A stretch of 64,000 nt of DNA, from contig OU015534.1 of the NCBI GenBank assembly GCA_907165065.1, positions 13,275,686-13,339,685 of the forward strand, in the 5' to 3' direction. The stretch's first letter is position 1. Each line of letters opens with the position of its first letter. This stretch comes from Caprimulgus europaeus. Lineage: Eukaryota > Chordata > Aves > Caprimulgiformes > Caprimulgidae. The notes below the pieces were generated by a model, which made no database searches, was not told where the DNA came from, and was given only the letters and a program-made list of their open reading frames with translations. The position numbers and the translations under genes are program-made. Positions 13,736-27,199 of this stretch are shown here, one piece after another.

Positions 13736-16700
13736 GCTTGGGTACTGTGCTAAGAGTAAACGTTAAATTATTTTTGCTCCCGTGTTGTGGATAAGCATTA
13801 AAACAATTACTTATAATTAAATATATACGTGTATATATATATATACACACTTTAAAGCCATCTGCCTATCACCCCGCAATACATAAGGGTGGTGGGGTTT
13901 TGTATGTTTTGGTTTCTGCCTTTCACTTTTGCATTATTCTGCCTGCATTTTCTTCACAAATACCACAAACACTTCAGATTTGAGCAGTTTGGCAGAGAAT
14001 GTTATTTTGTGTTTCTGTTATCATTTAACTAAATGCGCTTGCAAGTGTTCTCAACTCTTTCTCATTATTTGCAGAGATGTATTTTGTGAAATTTTAAAGC
14101 TAGTGACAAAATCAGGACCAACAAAACCAAATTTTCATTCAGTATCATCTGTTCGTTCATTGATTTTCTTTCACAGTATTCAAGGCAACACTTCATCCTC
14201 ACCTGTAACATGTTATGTTCTAGCCCTATTCATTTCTATTATTTTATGATCCTTTTACTGTTGGTTTTGGTTCTGTTATTTCAGTTTTGCTTTTTCTCAA
14301 GCAGACAGCTTTCCTGCATCCCAAATCCTATTTTAAGTTCCATTCTTTCATAAATCCTTCTTAAAACATTCTCTCCCCCAGGAAACTCTTAAGTTTCTCA
14401 TCATCTTTGTCTTGACAGTGCTACTTCGTTATTGCAGAGTTTAGGCCTTTATGGCCTATAAAGCAGAATGTATATTTAAATAATGTTTGGATTATTTTGA
14501 TGTTAAATTTTGCATTTTAATGACATTCTAAATAAATTCTTTTGGCAGAATATGGACACTTAAATTATACTCTTGATTCATAATGTTTGAAATGCTGTTC
14601 GAAGAATAAACACAAGATTTATAGTTACAAAATAAAATTAACAGAAAGAAATACATGAAAGCTATGCTAATTTATCATTTCAAACTATATGGTTCACTGA
14701 TGGTCCACAGCAGAGTCCATAAAAGCACTGACTGAATGAAATTGCATGGGGTTCTTACACGAGACAAACAAGACAACTATGATGGGACCTTACTGTCTTT
14801 GTCAATAGCAAATATTCTTTCTGCCAGATGTGGTGGTTTGCTTTTCTCACTGTTTTACCAGACCAACACATTGCCATTCTGGCAATAATGCAATACTGTT
14901 ATCAAATAGAGAGGAAGAAATGAAGTAAAAACAGTGCTAAAAACCTTTCAGTCAAAGAGATATAAATATGAAGTGGCTGACAATGAAGTGTCTTCCAATT
15001 ACCAACTTGCAGTTGAAGAGAGTATCTTTGACACTTATTAGTGAGATTTTTAAAAAATATAAATATTTCTATTAATAATAAATATTTTTATACCCAGTTC
15101 ATATGAGATGCCTTGTACAAATATAAAGAAACTATAAAGGAGAAAGCAATTGCAACCAAAAGCCCTTACCATCTAAATTTTGAAATGGTTCAAGCAAGTC
15201 TTGTATACGGAAGCAAAGGAGAGAGTAGAGATTACCATAAAATTATAATACCATCTAGCTACCCAGTCTGAAAAACAAAATTAGAAATTACTCTCTGGAA
15301 GAAAAGATCAATAACTAAATTAATGAGTGAGGAACTGCTCGCATTCAAAACTTTGGCAGTGATTTAATACTCCGGTGATTTACCACATGCTGTTTACGAA
15401 TTGCGCAAAGCACCAACAACCTTTACTCGGAGAATCTCAAGTGGAAAAGGAACGTGTGTCTGGATACAAATGTGTCATGCAGTCATGTTATTGCATAGGA
15501 AATCTGTCATGAGAATGTGGGGGATAAGAAGGCTGGTTTCTAAGCAACCTTACACAGCTGAGCTGCTAAAAATGTCTGAATTTTAGCAGAACATCTTGGT
15601 AGTCACTGAAAAAGAGGAGCTGGGGGTTAGAGCAGTATACAACACGTACAGAAGACAAAGCCACGGCTGGGGATGAGTACAGCTGAAATGAACACACACA
15701 GGTACCTTCACATTTTCTCATTCGTGGAATGAGCCAGGAAAATCTCCAGTGTAAACTAAGCCAACAAAGAAGTATCTGAGTTTTTCAGACGTACTTTACT
15801 TCTTCCAGAATAACCTCTCGTACTGGCAGGCAGGAGCAGTGAGAAGGAGTGGTGTGGTTCCAACTACCAATGTAGTCATCAGCTCATCGAGGAGTGCTCC
15901 AAAATACAGCAAAGTGCTTTGAGAAACTCTGTACTTGCTTTTGAAACAGTGCAAAGCAACACTAGTGCAGGCTAAGATCTGGCTTTTCCGGAGGAGTGCA
16001 CAGGGGAAACCAAATTAAAAATACTCAGAAAAAGATTGAGTTTTCTATTGTATGTTTTATAACTGAATGTTCAATTAAATTCATGTAATTAAATTAAAAG
16101 CAAGCTGGGTGTTTTCTACTGGCTACAAATGAATGCTTCAAGAACAAGAACACTCGAAATCACTAAGTCCTTACAGCATTGGAAGGCAGGAGGAAAATAC
16201 CCACTTAAAAAAAAAAAAAACAAAACAGAACAGCCCAAAAGCAAAAAAAACCCACCACACATTTTTTTTTCTCCAAATCACTTACAATTGTTTTTATCTT
16301 CTTTCTCAGATCTGTAGCTGTCAGATTCTGTATTACAGAAGGAATAAGCAAGGTTTTTAGAATGCTCAAAATATATTCTTCAAAAAAGTAAAAATAAAAG
16401 CAGACAGTACTTCTCACTGAGAATGCCTTGTGGAAGAACCAGCCAAAGTTTCACATGGTAGCATTTCTACAGCCTCTTCTGGAGTAATGACTACACTACT
16501 TATGTCTTGATTGAAAAACATAAAAGCAGAGTAAACTGATAAGTTTCAGATATTTTCACACATATTAAGACATCAGGAATATGTTTTGGGCCACTCATTT
16601 TCAAGTGCAACAGCAAAGCTTCTAATGAAGACCCGTGCTTTACAGAGTATTCTAAATTTGCAGAATTCACTGCACAACTGGTGTCTGTTTGGTTTAATAA

Positions 16701-18614
16701 GGATCATCTTTTGTTGCTGGAATGCTCTCAAGTGTGATACTGCTCACTGAGTTCATTTATACTTGCCATTCAACTTCTCAACTTTGCCAGAGAGGCTGTC
16801 AATATAATGCCATTTATTTCCAGAGATCAGACAAGTTTTATCTTTAAGAACTGGATTTTTAATTAGAAACCTACTATTTGGCTTATTTCAAGTGCATTCA
16901 GGCCAAAAGGCAGTATTGAAAAATTGGCATCAGCGAATCCTATCAAAGAGTTCCAGAAGAAAGAACATCCAATTATTTTCTTGTGAAAACAAGGCTTTCA
17001 GGACAACCTTAGCTAGTCTGAGGAATATTTAGACTAATTAGAGAAAAAGAGAAAAATCAGAAAACCATAAAGTGAATACACTCCTGGAACAAGTGCTTAT
17101 AGAATTAATAACTTTAAATTTTGGGAAACGTGAAAATCGGAGAAGCTTCAAGTAAAAACCTTAAAAATGTTCATAACAGAAATTTTCACATCCTTCAGTG
17201 TCAGACTGTATTTACTTACACAATTAAGGTAAGTGCAATGGCACATGCAAAAGAGATTGCCTTCTCCTCCCACCCCCCGCCAAGTGTGTCAAAGACATAT
17301 GAAAAGTAGATGTAGAAAAGATACTAAAAGCTTTTCTGTTCAGCAGTGACAAGCAGTCTATTGAATTAAGAAAATTGCATAACCCAATCTTTGCTGCAAG
17401 TGCAGAATGTTTTATAATTAGAAAATGTGACAGGTTACTTGAAAAGCAACAAGCAAAACCAAAATGAAGTGGAGGAAAAAAAGCCCTCAAAGAAACTTAC
17501 TCTCATTCTAACAAGAGGAAACAAGCTCTTGATTAAAAGTTGTTGCCATGTAGTGACAATTCTTCTTACAGCTTGCTGTCATTTCCCACCCTGAGCACAT
17601 ACAAATCTAGGCTTTAGGGGAGCAGGAGGAAAGCTTTAAGTGAATTGATGAAAAACAGACTCCATTGCTACCAAGACTGTAACATTTCCAGCCTGACTGA
17701 TTATCATAGCTTGAAGCTTAAATATTCAAGAGATATAGTGAAAAGGCCCTGAAAGTCTTTTCAATGCTGAAACAGAACACAAATATTCCTAAAACTGATG
17801 GGCAACAGCAAACTGAAAGCCTCATTTAACTAAAGCTCTGTGGATTAAACCAATGACCATTTTCCTCCACTTACTGTATTTCATATCAGCTGTCACTGTG
17901 TTTTGACTCCATTTTTTTCTACATCACAGATTCTATCCAAGTAATTTATTTAACCCTTCAGACAGAGTGCTTCAGGGGTTACCATTACAAAACGACAAAG
18001 AGCAAACTGCCCATTTCCATTAGCAGGAGAAATTTTCATTGGGATATCTAAAGCTACCTTTCAGAATTAGATAAACATTGATTAAAATTAATTAAGAGGT
18101 TAGATCTAGAACATACTACATTCATTATGTGCTTTCTCTTTACTTGAGAACATAAGGAACTTCTGATATAACTGCAGTTTTATTCATATATATTATGTGC
18201 AGCATTATTTGTTACAGTTCTTAGTAAAATGACCAAGAATATCCAGAAGCCATTTGTGCTTTTAATGAGGAACATTTCTTTGATGTCCCTTTCTCTTTCA
18301 CTGATAGACAGTGTTATCAATTTGAATTACAAATTCTGGTTCTACAGGGAAACTGATTAAAACAGGAGTATTCGATAGAAAAGAAAATGGACTCTAGGAA
18401 ATTCAGAGAATGATTGTGAAACTGTTCTCTCAACAGTTGTTTTCTGTTAAAGAGCACAGGAAGGAGGAATCCAATCTAGATTAAAGATATCTGCAAAAAG
18501 AGATAATGCATAAGCATCCAAAGAGATAAAAGAGCTAGAGAGGCAGGCCTAACTACAGAGAAAAGATGTTTAATAGAAATGTACTGAAGTCAATGAACAA
18601 TCTGTTCAGTTCAA

Positions 18615-18628
18615 GTTGCCATGGAAAC
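18615..18628. promoter_or_regulatory. X-box-like motif (RFX-type site), intronic
   Basis: The 14-mer GTTGCCATGGAAAC is a near-palindromic match to the RFX X-box/EF-C consensus (GTTGCCATGGNAAC). It lies in a large AK5 intron. Use by RFX factors is inferred from the motif alone. Confidence 0.4.
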
Positions 18629-21345
18629 TATCCTATTAAATGCTTTAAAAAAAATCAGTTCTAGAAACAAAGTACTACAGTTTGCCTGTTACAAAGTGCT
18701 CCCTTAATAAGCTCAAACCAAGTGTATTTTTGTGCTTCTATATCATTTTATAAGCTTGAAGAATGTTTGGGGTTTTTTTCAAAATCCCCATTGTGCACTG
18801 AAGTAAAGGCACGTGGAAGAAAACTTATAGCTCTGTTTTTCCCCATACAAACCATGGCAAAATGGGCAGGAAAAATCGCTGTAGAGTCAATCTGCATTTT
18901 TTTCTTTGGAAAGCCAGAAACATTTGTTTGTTCCTTCTTTCACAGATATTATTTGGGTTTACTTTCTGATAATACTTATATTACGGGGCAGTGAACTGCC
19001 AAGGTTAGTTGGAATTTTTGCATCCTCATTTCTTTTCTGGTTTTGAACCGAAAGTTGCTGCCTGCAGCTCTGGTGGGCAGCACAGGGCATGAGGACTCAG
19101 TTACAAGGATGGTGAGCTCATGTGAGTTACCAGAGATTTAAACAACAGCGACAGCATCATTCCTCAAGATGTGCTGCATTTATGCTTCAGTGAATACTTT
19201 TGCAGTAGCTTTGTAAGCTGTTCTCTGTGGCTTGTGGAAGGTGTCTGTAGAAAAAAAGCATTTTTTCTTTTTACAGTATCTCGCCCTCATTTTTCCTGGC
19301 AATAGCCCTAGGAGAGTGTACCTCCTTTCTTCACACCAGCTTGTTCCTCCACTGGCAAACCAAGGTCTTATCCTCTCATGTGCAAAATATAACTTTACAG
19401 CTAAATTTATGAGTCCTGCGTTTTACATGTCTACCTTTACAGCCCAGAGAACCTGTACAATTCTTGGAGAATATCAGGCATCCCACACAGTTGATGAAAA
19501 TAGGATCCACATCAGAACATTTCACATTTCACCTAAAGCTGCTAAAGAAACACAAAGGTGTATTTTAAATCCGCCCCTCCTCTCCACCTCCTAGATTTAG
19601 ACACCTTGCTCAGGGCTGTGGATGGGCTCAATTCACATAGCCCAGCATCCCTAAAGACAGCTACCAAAGCCCTTTCTTAAAAGTATTTGCAGCAACAATT
19701 CCTATATTTTAAAGCATTGAAGAAGAAACACCTCTTTATAGAAAATATTAATATTTCTTAATCATGATCAGAGTAGATACTATAGATTTTTACATTTACA
19801 TATTAAACTGCAGTGATTGCAAGGATGCTATTGTATTATATAGGATAGAAAACTGCTCTTTAAATGAGTTATTTGTATTGTATTGAAGCAGAAGGGTGGC
19901 TTCTCTGGGTATGTTTGAAACAATTTAAGAAAAAAAATCCTCTATGTATTTTCAGGAAGCCATATGTTTCCTATTTGGTGTCTTTTTCCTCATGTATCCC
20001 ATGATGGTGCAGTCAACTTTAGTCAGTTTGGACTTAAATACCAGTCATAAGGAATGAGAAGTGGCCTAGTTTTAGAATTCCTTCACAGTAGTGTATCAGT
20101 GGACTGTTCCTTCCCATCATTAAATTCCTTTTTAATGGAGAAGTTCTTTATAAATACTGTAAAAGTTCCTTAATGAAAGTTATAAAAAGGTCCAATAAAT
20201 AGGTGCCATAGTAAACATAGAAAATGCTTAGTCAAACATTAAGCAGAGAAGATCTTTGAGGTAAAATGTGAGCACAGCTATCAACTTTTATCTTAATAGC
20301 AGCAAATCATAGAATCTGAGGTCACATGCTGGTCTTATTTTTACAACACCCTATTGTTGTGCTCCTCTGTGCCAAGATCTTTCAGACAAGGCTCTACTAC
20401 CATATTTTAGAAGGTCTGTTCTCATTAGCTACATTTCCTGGGTGTGTTGGTCTCACTAACCAGGACACTGGGTCTACATTTCTTCCCTCTTTCTCCTTGC
20501 TGCCATTCTGTGTGTTGTGTGTCTGTGAATTCCGTGCTTATGTCTTTTTTGTAAATGGCTGATGTGATCAGGGCGTAGCGATGCCAGCAGCCCTTGCTCA
20601 CTGTCTCAAGACCTGATCATCTGCCACACAAAGGAGAGGCATCTACTCATTTTTGTGGTGCCAACCTGAAACTAAACAACCTCTTTCTTTTTTTTCCACT
20701 GTCAGTGCTAAATTATGACTGGTAAGGTAAAGAACAGAGCTTTATATCAAACATGTTGCTCTACAGAATCTTGGGTGAGTGCTGCAGTGTGTGACACTGC
20801 GATCAGCTAGAAAGAGCTTGGAAGGGGAGCAAGCAATAGAAAAGACATTTTTGAGCACACTGCGTGTTGTAGGCATATATAACAGGGCAAATACTTTCAT
20901 CTTAAAGAATGAAATAAACAAGTACATATCTCTTAATGAAAATGAAGTGTCCTTAGAAAATTCAGATTACAAATGAAAGTTCCATTCTGCTCTTGACTCC
21001 TTTGCTGTTTATATTCCTAAGACAGGTTGAATTCCTGTAACAAATCTTTAAAATTAATGACAGGTTACTACTTACAGGTTATAGCACCTGTCACTGAATT
21101 TGATTTCCATAAAATAATGGAGCTCATGTTAACAAAATAAATGAGTGGTACCATGGTGATGCATGGAAGCAGAAGCATAACATTTTCTAGGTTATCTGTG
21201 GAAAGTAACACCTTGAGAGAAGCAGTTACTGAGTTCTACCACAACTGAATCTTATAAAAACATTTGTATATTTTCCTATTTTCTTTTTGGAAATTTAACT
21301 GAGACTGGCCTGCAGAAAATATGCCTTCATCTAAAGTTCGGGGTT

Positions 21346-21370
21346 TTTTTTTTTTAAAAAAAAAAAAAAA
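21346..21370. repeat. Facing homopolymers T12-A15
   Basis: A run of about 12 T is directly followed by about 15 A. It forms a perfect AT palindrome that could extrude or mark the junction of an old poly(A) insertion. Confidence 0.8.
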
Positions 21371-24300
21371 TCCAAACCACTGAATTCCGGCCCTCAGAAG
21401 GCAATGTAGCAGTTCAGGGCAGAAAGACTCAGTGTATAGTGCAAATAGTGTATGATTTGAGGGATTCATTCGTTAGCATTGTCATAATTAGCAGTCTAAG
21501 GAAAGGAGCTGAGCAGTGCCAAGTTTGCAGTTCAAATGCACAGGAAGGTCCCTGCCACACTTCTGTGCTGCAGTGGCTTGATGTACCAAAAAGCTCCTGG
21601 GGGAATTTATACCAAGTAACATAAATACTCCACACAGAGAAGGATCATTTGAGGAATGATGGCAGAAAAGAAGAATGCTAAAGGAAAAATAGTAACAGCT
21701 TCTGGGAATAATTTTACAGGCACTGTGAACTTTCTATAAATATAGATCTACTGAAAAGTAACTGAATATTGTGTGTGACAAAGGTGTTTTAAAATGAGCA
21801 ATAGATAATAACTATGCACAGGTAATATGGGTATCAAGTGTCTCAAGTGTCTTAAAACACAAAGATATTTTGAAATCAAGCACCAATTCTTCAAGTTAGG
21901 TATAATGCTGTCCCCTCTAGTTCTGCCTTTTAAACCCAATATAAAAATTGCAAGCGAAGTGTTTGGTTTACCAGAACACTCTTATGCTGCTCTGATCGTG
22001 CAAAATGTTGGTGCCCTGCTGGAAGGGGTATTCTTACCACATGCCTTGGCTGGTAAGTTTGCTCTTAAAAATTAATTTATTTGATTTTTTTTTTTTTTTG
22101 AGTTTTCCAGTGCCTGGAAATTAATATGAAACTAAATAAATTTTGCTTTCATTTTCATGCTTAAACATTGTGGTGGTTTGGCATCACATGTCTTTTTTTT
22201 AATCATAAAAAAAACCTGCAGAAGTTAAGAAAAAAAAAAACAATCCACATACACTATAGCAAACAGATTGTGATTTTTTTTTCCCTCTAAACTACTGATA
22301 GGTATTCTTCTTTATGCTTTTAAAGAACAAGAATGAAAAATCTAAAAGAAATCTTGCTTATCTTTAAAAGCCTAATGACTCGATCTTGCTTTACAAGTGT
22401 TAAAAGTGAGTTAATCTCTACCTCTGTATAAGTATAAATTTATTTTATTATCAGAACTGCTAATAAGGTTTATTTTAAAAGAATAATGGCATAGAGATTC
22501 TTGTCTTTGCTAGAAACTTGGAAGTAAAAGGGAATCATAGTGATCTAATAATCTGTCAGTGTTTTGTAGCTGCTATTACTAACACTGATTCTTTTGTACT
22601 TTCTCCTCATTTCCACTCCAAAGTCACCTCAAATAACATTAGCACTGTTCTCTCATCTTAATTACTATTAGTCCCTTTTGATACAAATAACTCCACTCTG
22701 CTGAGCAGTATGAAATGTATAAGAAGATAGGCCTTTTGGGGGGGAGGAGGGGGGAGAGAAGCCCCGAAATCTGAATGTGTTCACACTGTATCTTATCTTA
22801 TTTACACATCTTCATTAGTTCTGGACTGGAGCAGGTCAGAGCACAGCCACATCTGCTTTCCAGAGGTGTACATTAACACTCAACTTGCAGAAAGCAGCTC
22901 AGCCTCAAAAATTGATTAGAATAATAAATTAAATTTCATGGCAAGCAACTGTATAGCTCATAAAATCTGTTCCCAAGGACCATTGCCTGTACATAAAACT
23001 TGCAGCTAACCCAGAATAACTCACAAAAACCAAACATTCTCTCTTACTGGTATAAAACAGGAATTCAGAATACAAATTCCACAGCTGAGCTCTGACTAAC
23101 CCCAATTTCTTCCAGTGCTTAACTTTGCCTAGCTAAAGCTTGCTCAGGGTCTTTACTTTTTGCCATGTGTGTAAGGACACCGCTCAGTGATAACTACATT
23201 TTTATAAACAGAGCCTGCATACATCTATCTGAAAGACCATCCTCTGTAATTAGGTATAGGCCTATTAAATCCATTTACAAACATGTCAAAAGTAAAACCA
23301 CACAGATTGTGACAGACAGGGCTGTGCAGAAGAAGACAAATTGTATTTGAGCACACAGTGCTTAACAAACACCTCTTACTGCTTTCTGATTCTCTAAACT
23401 ATTCTTAATCAGTGAGTTTATTTAATTGAGGGCTAAAGTTGATTTTAAGGGTACTAGATATAGAAGCATCATCTGCAAACATTTGAAATTTTATTTACTA
23501 TTAATTTATTAAGGACTAAGAATTCAAGTTAAATATGCTACAGGCTAAAGAGGCGACAGTGGAAATCTAAGTCTTAAACCTAGTTTTACTTCCATATATA
23601 GCTGTGGTTACATTGACAAATCACCTAATATCTCTGCTAAAATGGAAATAAAGCCCTTGCCTCTATTCCAAAAGGAAGTACAGGGAAGATTTATGTGGAA
23701 CTGTAATGTTTTTTTAAGAACTAAAACACAGTTACACAGTCAGCTGTGCCCCACTAATTCATACGTTCCCAGATAATATTTGTAGATATAACCTGGCTCT
23801 GAAGGCATCTGAAATTACAGACTACACACCTTTCTTCAGAGCTCATTACATACAAGATTATAATCTTCCTCACCTTGCTTTCAACTAAATGAAAGCAGCT
23901 ATGCTGAGAATACAGAGACTGTTCTGCTGCTAAATCACTGTATTCCTGATGGCAGTGTGGTGCAAAATACTATTAGCAACCTAGTAATTGGTGGGACTGC
24001 TCATTGTGTGATCACTTGCTAAATCCAACAGTTAATTTTGCAAAGCACTTTGGTAACTAGGCAGAACAGTGCTTTCAGGCTGATACAAGTTAAGTCATTC
24101 ACCGTTCAGAGACCTCCTTGCTAGAAAGACACAGTCAGAAATAGGTGCTGTCAAATGTCAGCGTGAGGGCACTGGCATTAACCGGGATGTCAGTCTCTGC
24201 TACTCTCTATAAGGGATTGCAAACCTAGTAACAAACCTAGCTCCTCACCCAGATCAGCAGAAAAACTGGTTGTACTTTGGAGGAGATTGGGAGAAAAGGA

Positions 24301-25878
24301 GTGAAGGGAAATTATTCCAAGTCAAGTTTAAGTATAGAATAGTGAAAACTATATAGGAATACCTTGTCATCAAAACCAAAATAATTGTAGCCCAACTGTT
24401 ATAATTTGTTCCTCCTGACTTTTCTTACAGCTCCTGTAAAGACCAGGCTTTCAGGACCTTCCCACCACAGCTGGGTGCTGTTCAGTTCTATCTGAAAAAA
24501 TGTTTTTATGGAGTAACTTGTTCTCTGAAATATGGCAAAGATTATTTTGACATGGAAGTTCAGCAGGGCTGGTGGTCCCACTCACATAAAGCTGTGTGCT
24601 GAGTTGTCTTACAGACTTACGAAACATTAATTCTATAAATTATGAAATTTTCCCTTAGGGAAAAAAGTTAAGAAAAAAGCAATTATTTTGAAAACAATAC
24701 TTTCACACCTGCAAGTGAGCAGTAAACAATTCATTATTTTGGTGTTCTGGGTTCTGATCAATGTCACTGTCACACTTGCTGTTTACCTGCTTTTGATTTG
24801 TAATTAGAATTCAGTGGCTTTTCACAGCATTTGTTCCTTATGTGAACATGGCTTGTTGGTTAGTTAACCTATTGTTCTATTAAAGCAGATATGGCTGGTC
24901 AAATAAAACAATCTGACAGCTTATTTAGTTTCAGTTCTGTCTCTAGTTTTAACATATTTCAGCTCTAAAAAATTAGAGCTGTTCCTGACTTTAACTGACA
25001 TTTATTATCACCTGCTGCTCTGAGCAGCCCACCAGAGTTACACAGGCAGTTTCATTCTGCAATTCTAGGGGAGAACAAAGCAGTATTTGAAAGTAGTGCC
25101 TCTTTCATTTGATTGTAAACTTGTGACTGTGATCTTGATCTTTACAAGAAATGTTACACTAAACTTTGTGCCTAAAATGGTTTTGATCCATAAACCTTCA
25201 AAAGCATGATAAAAAGCTGAATCTAAACCAGGCCTTTTTATATGTAATATATCCTTTGCATGGTCCAGAGGTTTTTTTGTATTATTATATAAAAGAAAAA
25301 GTATGCAGAGTTAATACTTTCACTTGAATTACAGGCAAGAGATTAACCTCTTATTTTAAAAGGCTTTTTCTTTCCTAAAATAGTCTTGTGCAAACATAGT
25401 GAATCCAGCTGCTTTTTTGTTATCCTTTTTTTCCCCCTTTTTTTTTTTTTTTAAGATGGTGGTTCTCCTACTGCACTGTAATAGGCTGAGAATTACAGTG
25501 AATCAAAAAAAGAAAATGTTCTACGTAGCCAGCGTAATGGTACTTCAGTCTAATGAAGAGTACTTCTGTTTCAGTGATAATGGGAATACAGGGAGAAACC
25601 TGCAAGTGTAGTGCAAATTACAGCAGTTTACCCATTCCATTCACCATGCTGTTCGTTTCACTTCCATCGATTCATGCAGCTGTACAGATTTCTAACAGTG
25701 GCTGTTTCTGACAGCATACTGAAGCATAACTGTAAGAAACTACAGCTTGATAACCCTCTCCTATTTTGAGAGGACTGGCATAACGTCTTCCATGCTGATA
25801 CTATGCACGGATGATGTAATAGGAGCATGTTATTGTCAGTGCTATTACTGGTATTTTATAGACTAAAGCACTCATGGT

Positions 25879-26453
25879 TGTGGTGGGTTCACCTTGCCTG
25901 AATGCCAGGTGCCCACCAAGTCACTCTATCACCCCCCTCCTCGGCAGGATGGGGAGGGGAGAAAATAAGGTGGAACAAAAACCTCAAACTTGTGGGTCAA
26001 GAAAAAAGGCAGTTTAATGGAAACAAAGCAAAGCTACGCATGCAGAAGCAAAATGTATTCTCTCCTTCCCATCAGCAGGTGATGGTTGGCCACTTCCTGG
26101 GAAGCAGGGCTTGTATAGGTAGTGGTTACCCCGGAGGACAAACGTAAATAATGAATGCCCTCCCTTCCCCCTCCATTCCCCTTTTTATTTCTGAGCAGAC
26201 ACCAGATGGTGTGGAATATCCCTTTGGCCAGTTTGGGTCAGCTGTCCTGGCTATATCCCCTCCCAAGACCTTCCCCAACCCCATCCTACTGTGGGTAGAA
26301 GTGTTGGAGAGACAGCCTTGGTGCTGTGCGACCGCTCAGCAGTAACCAAAACACTGGGGTGTTATCAACACCCCCCTAGCTATTAATACAAAACACAGCA
26401 TTCTGAGGGCTGCTATGGGGAAAATTAACTCCATCCCAGACAGATCCCATACA
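25879..26453 (+). mobile_element. Solo LTR of an avian ERV-like element with 5-bp TSD
   Basis: The 575-bp element starts TGTGGTGGGTTCACC and ends CCCATACA, so it has TG...CA termini. Identical 5-bp direct repeats ATGGT flank it at 25874-25878 and 26454-26458. Internal text such as 'ggtgcccaccaag', 'gtcagctgtcctggct', 'ggtgttatcaaca' and 'aaaattaactccatccca' is what I recall from LTRs abundant in bird genomes. No internal viral coding region or second LTR adjoins it, so it is a solo LTR left by recombination. A 5-bp duplication fits ERVL-type elements. Orientation was taken from those motifs. The two reading frames inside (81 and 64 codons) are not viral genes. Confidence 0.85.
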
Positions 26454-27156
26454 ATGGTGTGAGTATATCGACACTATATAACCTAGACTATGTCCAGCAT
26501 ATTTATAATTCTGATTTATAAGAAAAATAAAGAATTCCCACTCAGACACTCTTGCTGGCCTGTATTTGTAATTCCTCATTGGCTGTATTATAGAGTATGT
26601 GACAAGTGGCCAAGTATCAGGAAGAAAACCATGCCGAGTTCCCCATTCCCCTGGTGTAATCCCTCTTTGTAGTTCAGCAGCCTTTGCAACAGCTTGCAGC
26701 TTGTGTTGCATTCTGAACATAAACATGTTCAGGTTGTTTCAGACCAAAGACTAATTTCATCTTTATATTGTAGCTCACATCTAGAACTTACTCCATTATT
26801 GCCTTTCCACTACTAACAGGTTATCATACCATATTTATTTTGGAAGGAATTCAACATGCACACTCATTGTTTATATATCATGCTGGAACTGTGCAGTTGG
26901 ACAGTGAAAAAGCTGTTCCTCACAAAAACAATATGGCCCGGTTAATAATCTCAAGTTATCTTGCGCTCTTCATGTTCTTCCAACTGAAACAGTATAAACA
27001 GCATTTCTGTGACATTGTTAACCATATCTCAACATAGATTAAAGCTAAGAGATTAGAATATGGGGAAGATATTAAGATATACAGATAAGCATATAAAAGA
27101 AGAAATGCAAACTGTGCAGAATATCCATTTCAATTTGTCAATTGCTTAATTAACAG

Positions 27157-27199
27157 GAGGAGGATCAGTCAAGTTTTTCTGGTTATGAGAACACAGGAG
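27157..27199 (+). CDS. AK5: AK5 small coding exon: linker
   Basis: The acceptor is TTAACAG at 27156 and the donor is GAG|GTGAGT. The exon has 43 nt, starts in phase 0 and ends in phase 1. It encodes residues 56-69, EEDQSSFSGYENTG, plus the first base of the next codon. Human AK5 has a matching stretch (DDQ...FGEDT.GG) at this point. The exon is too short for standard ORF listing and is supported by phase match on both sides and by this similarity. Confidence 0.88.

Larger units (their letters stand above)
13004..27156 (+). other. AK5: AK5 intron (14.2 kb) with transposon fragments
   Basis: This is the longest complete intron in the window. It contains a CR1 fragment (13565-13735), an X-box-like motif (18615-18628), facing T12/A15 runs near 21346-21370, a G-rich run at 22738-22756, a small perfect hairpin at 24960-24981 and a solo LTR (25879-26453). 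No coding exon was found inside it. Its many 60-120 codon frames show no splice context or family resemblance. Confidence 0.8.

Noticed and set aside
25902..26345. Open frames of 81 and 64 codons
   Set aside because: They are inside the solo LTR; LTRs of this kind do not encode proteins.
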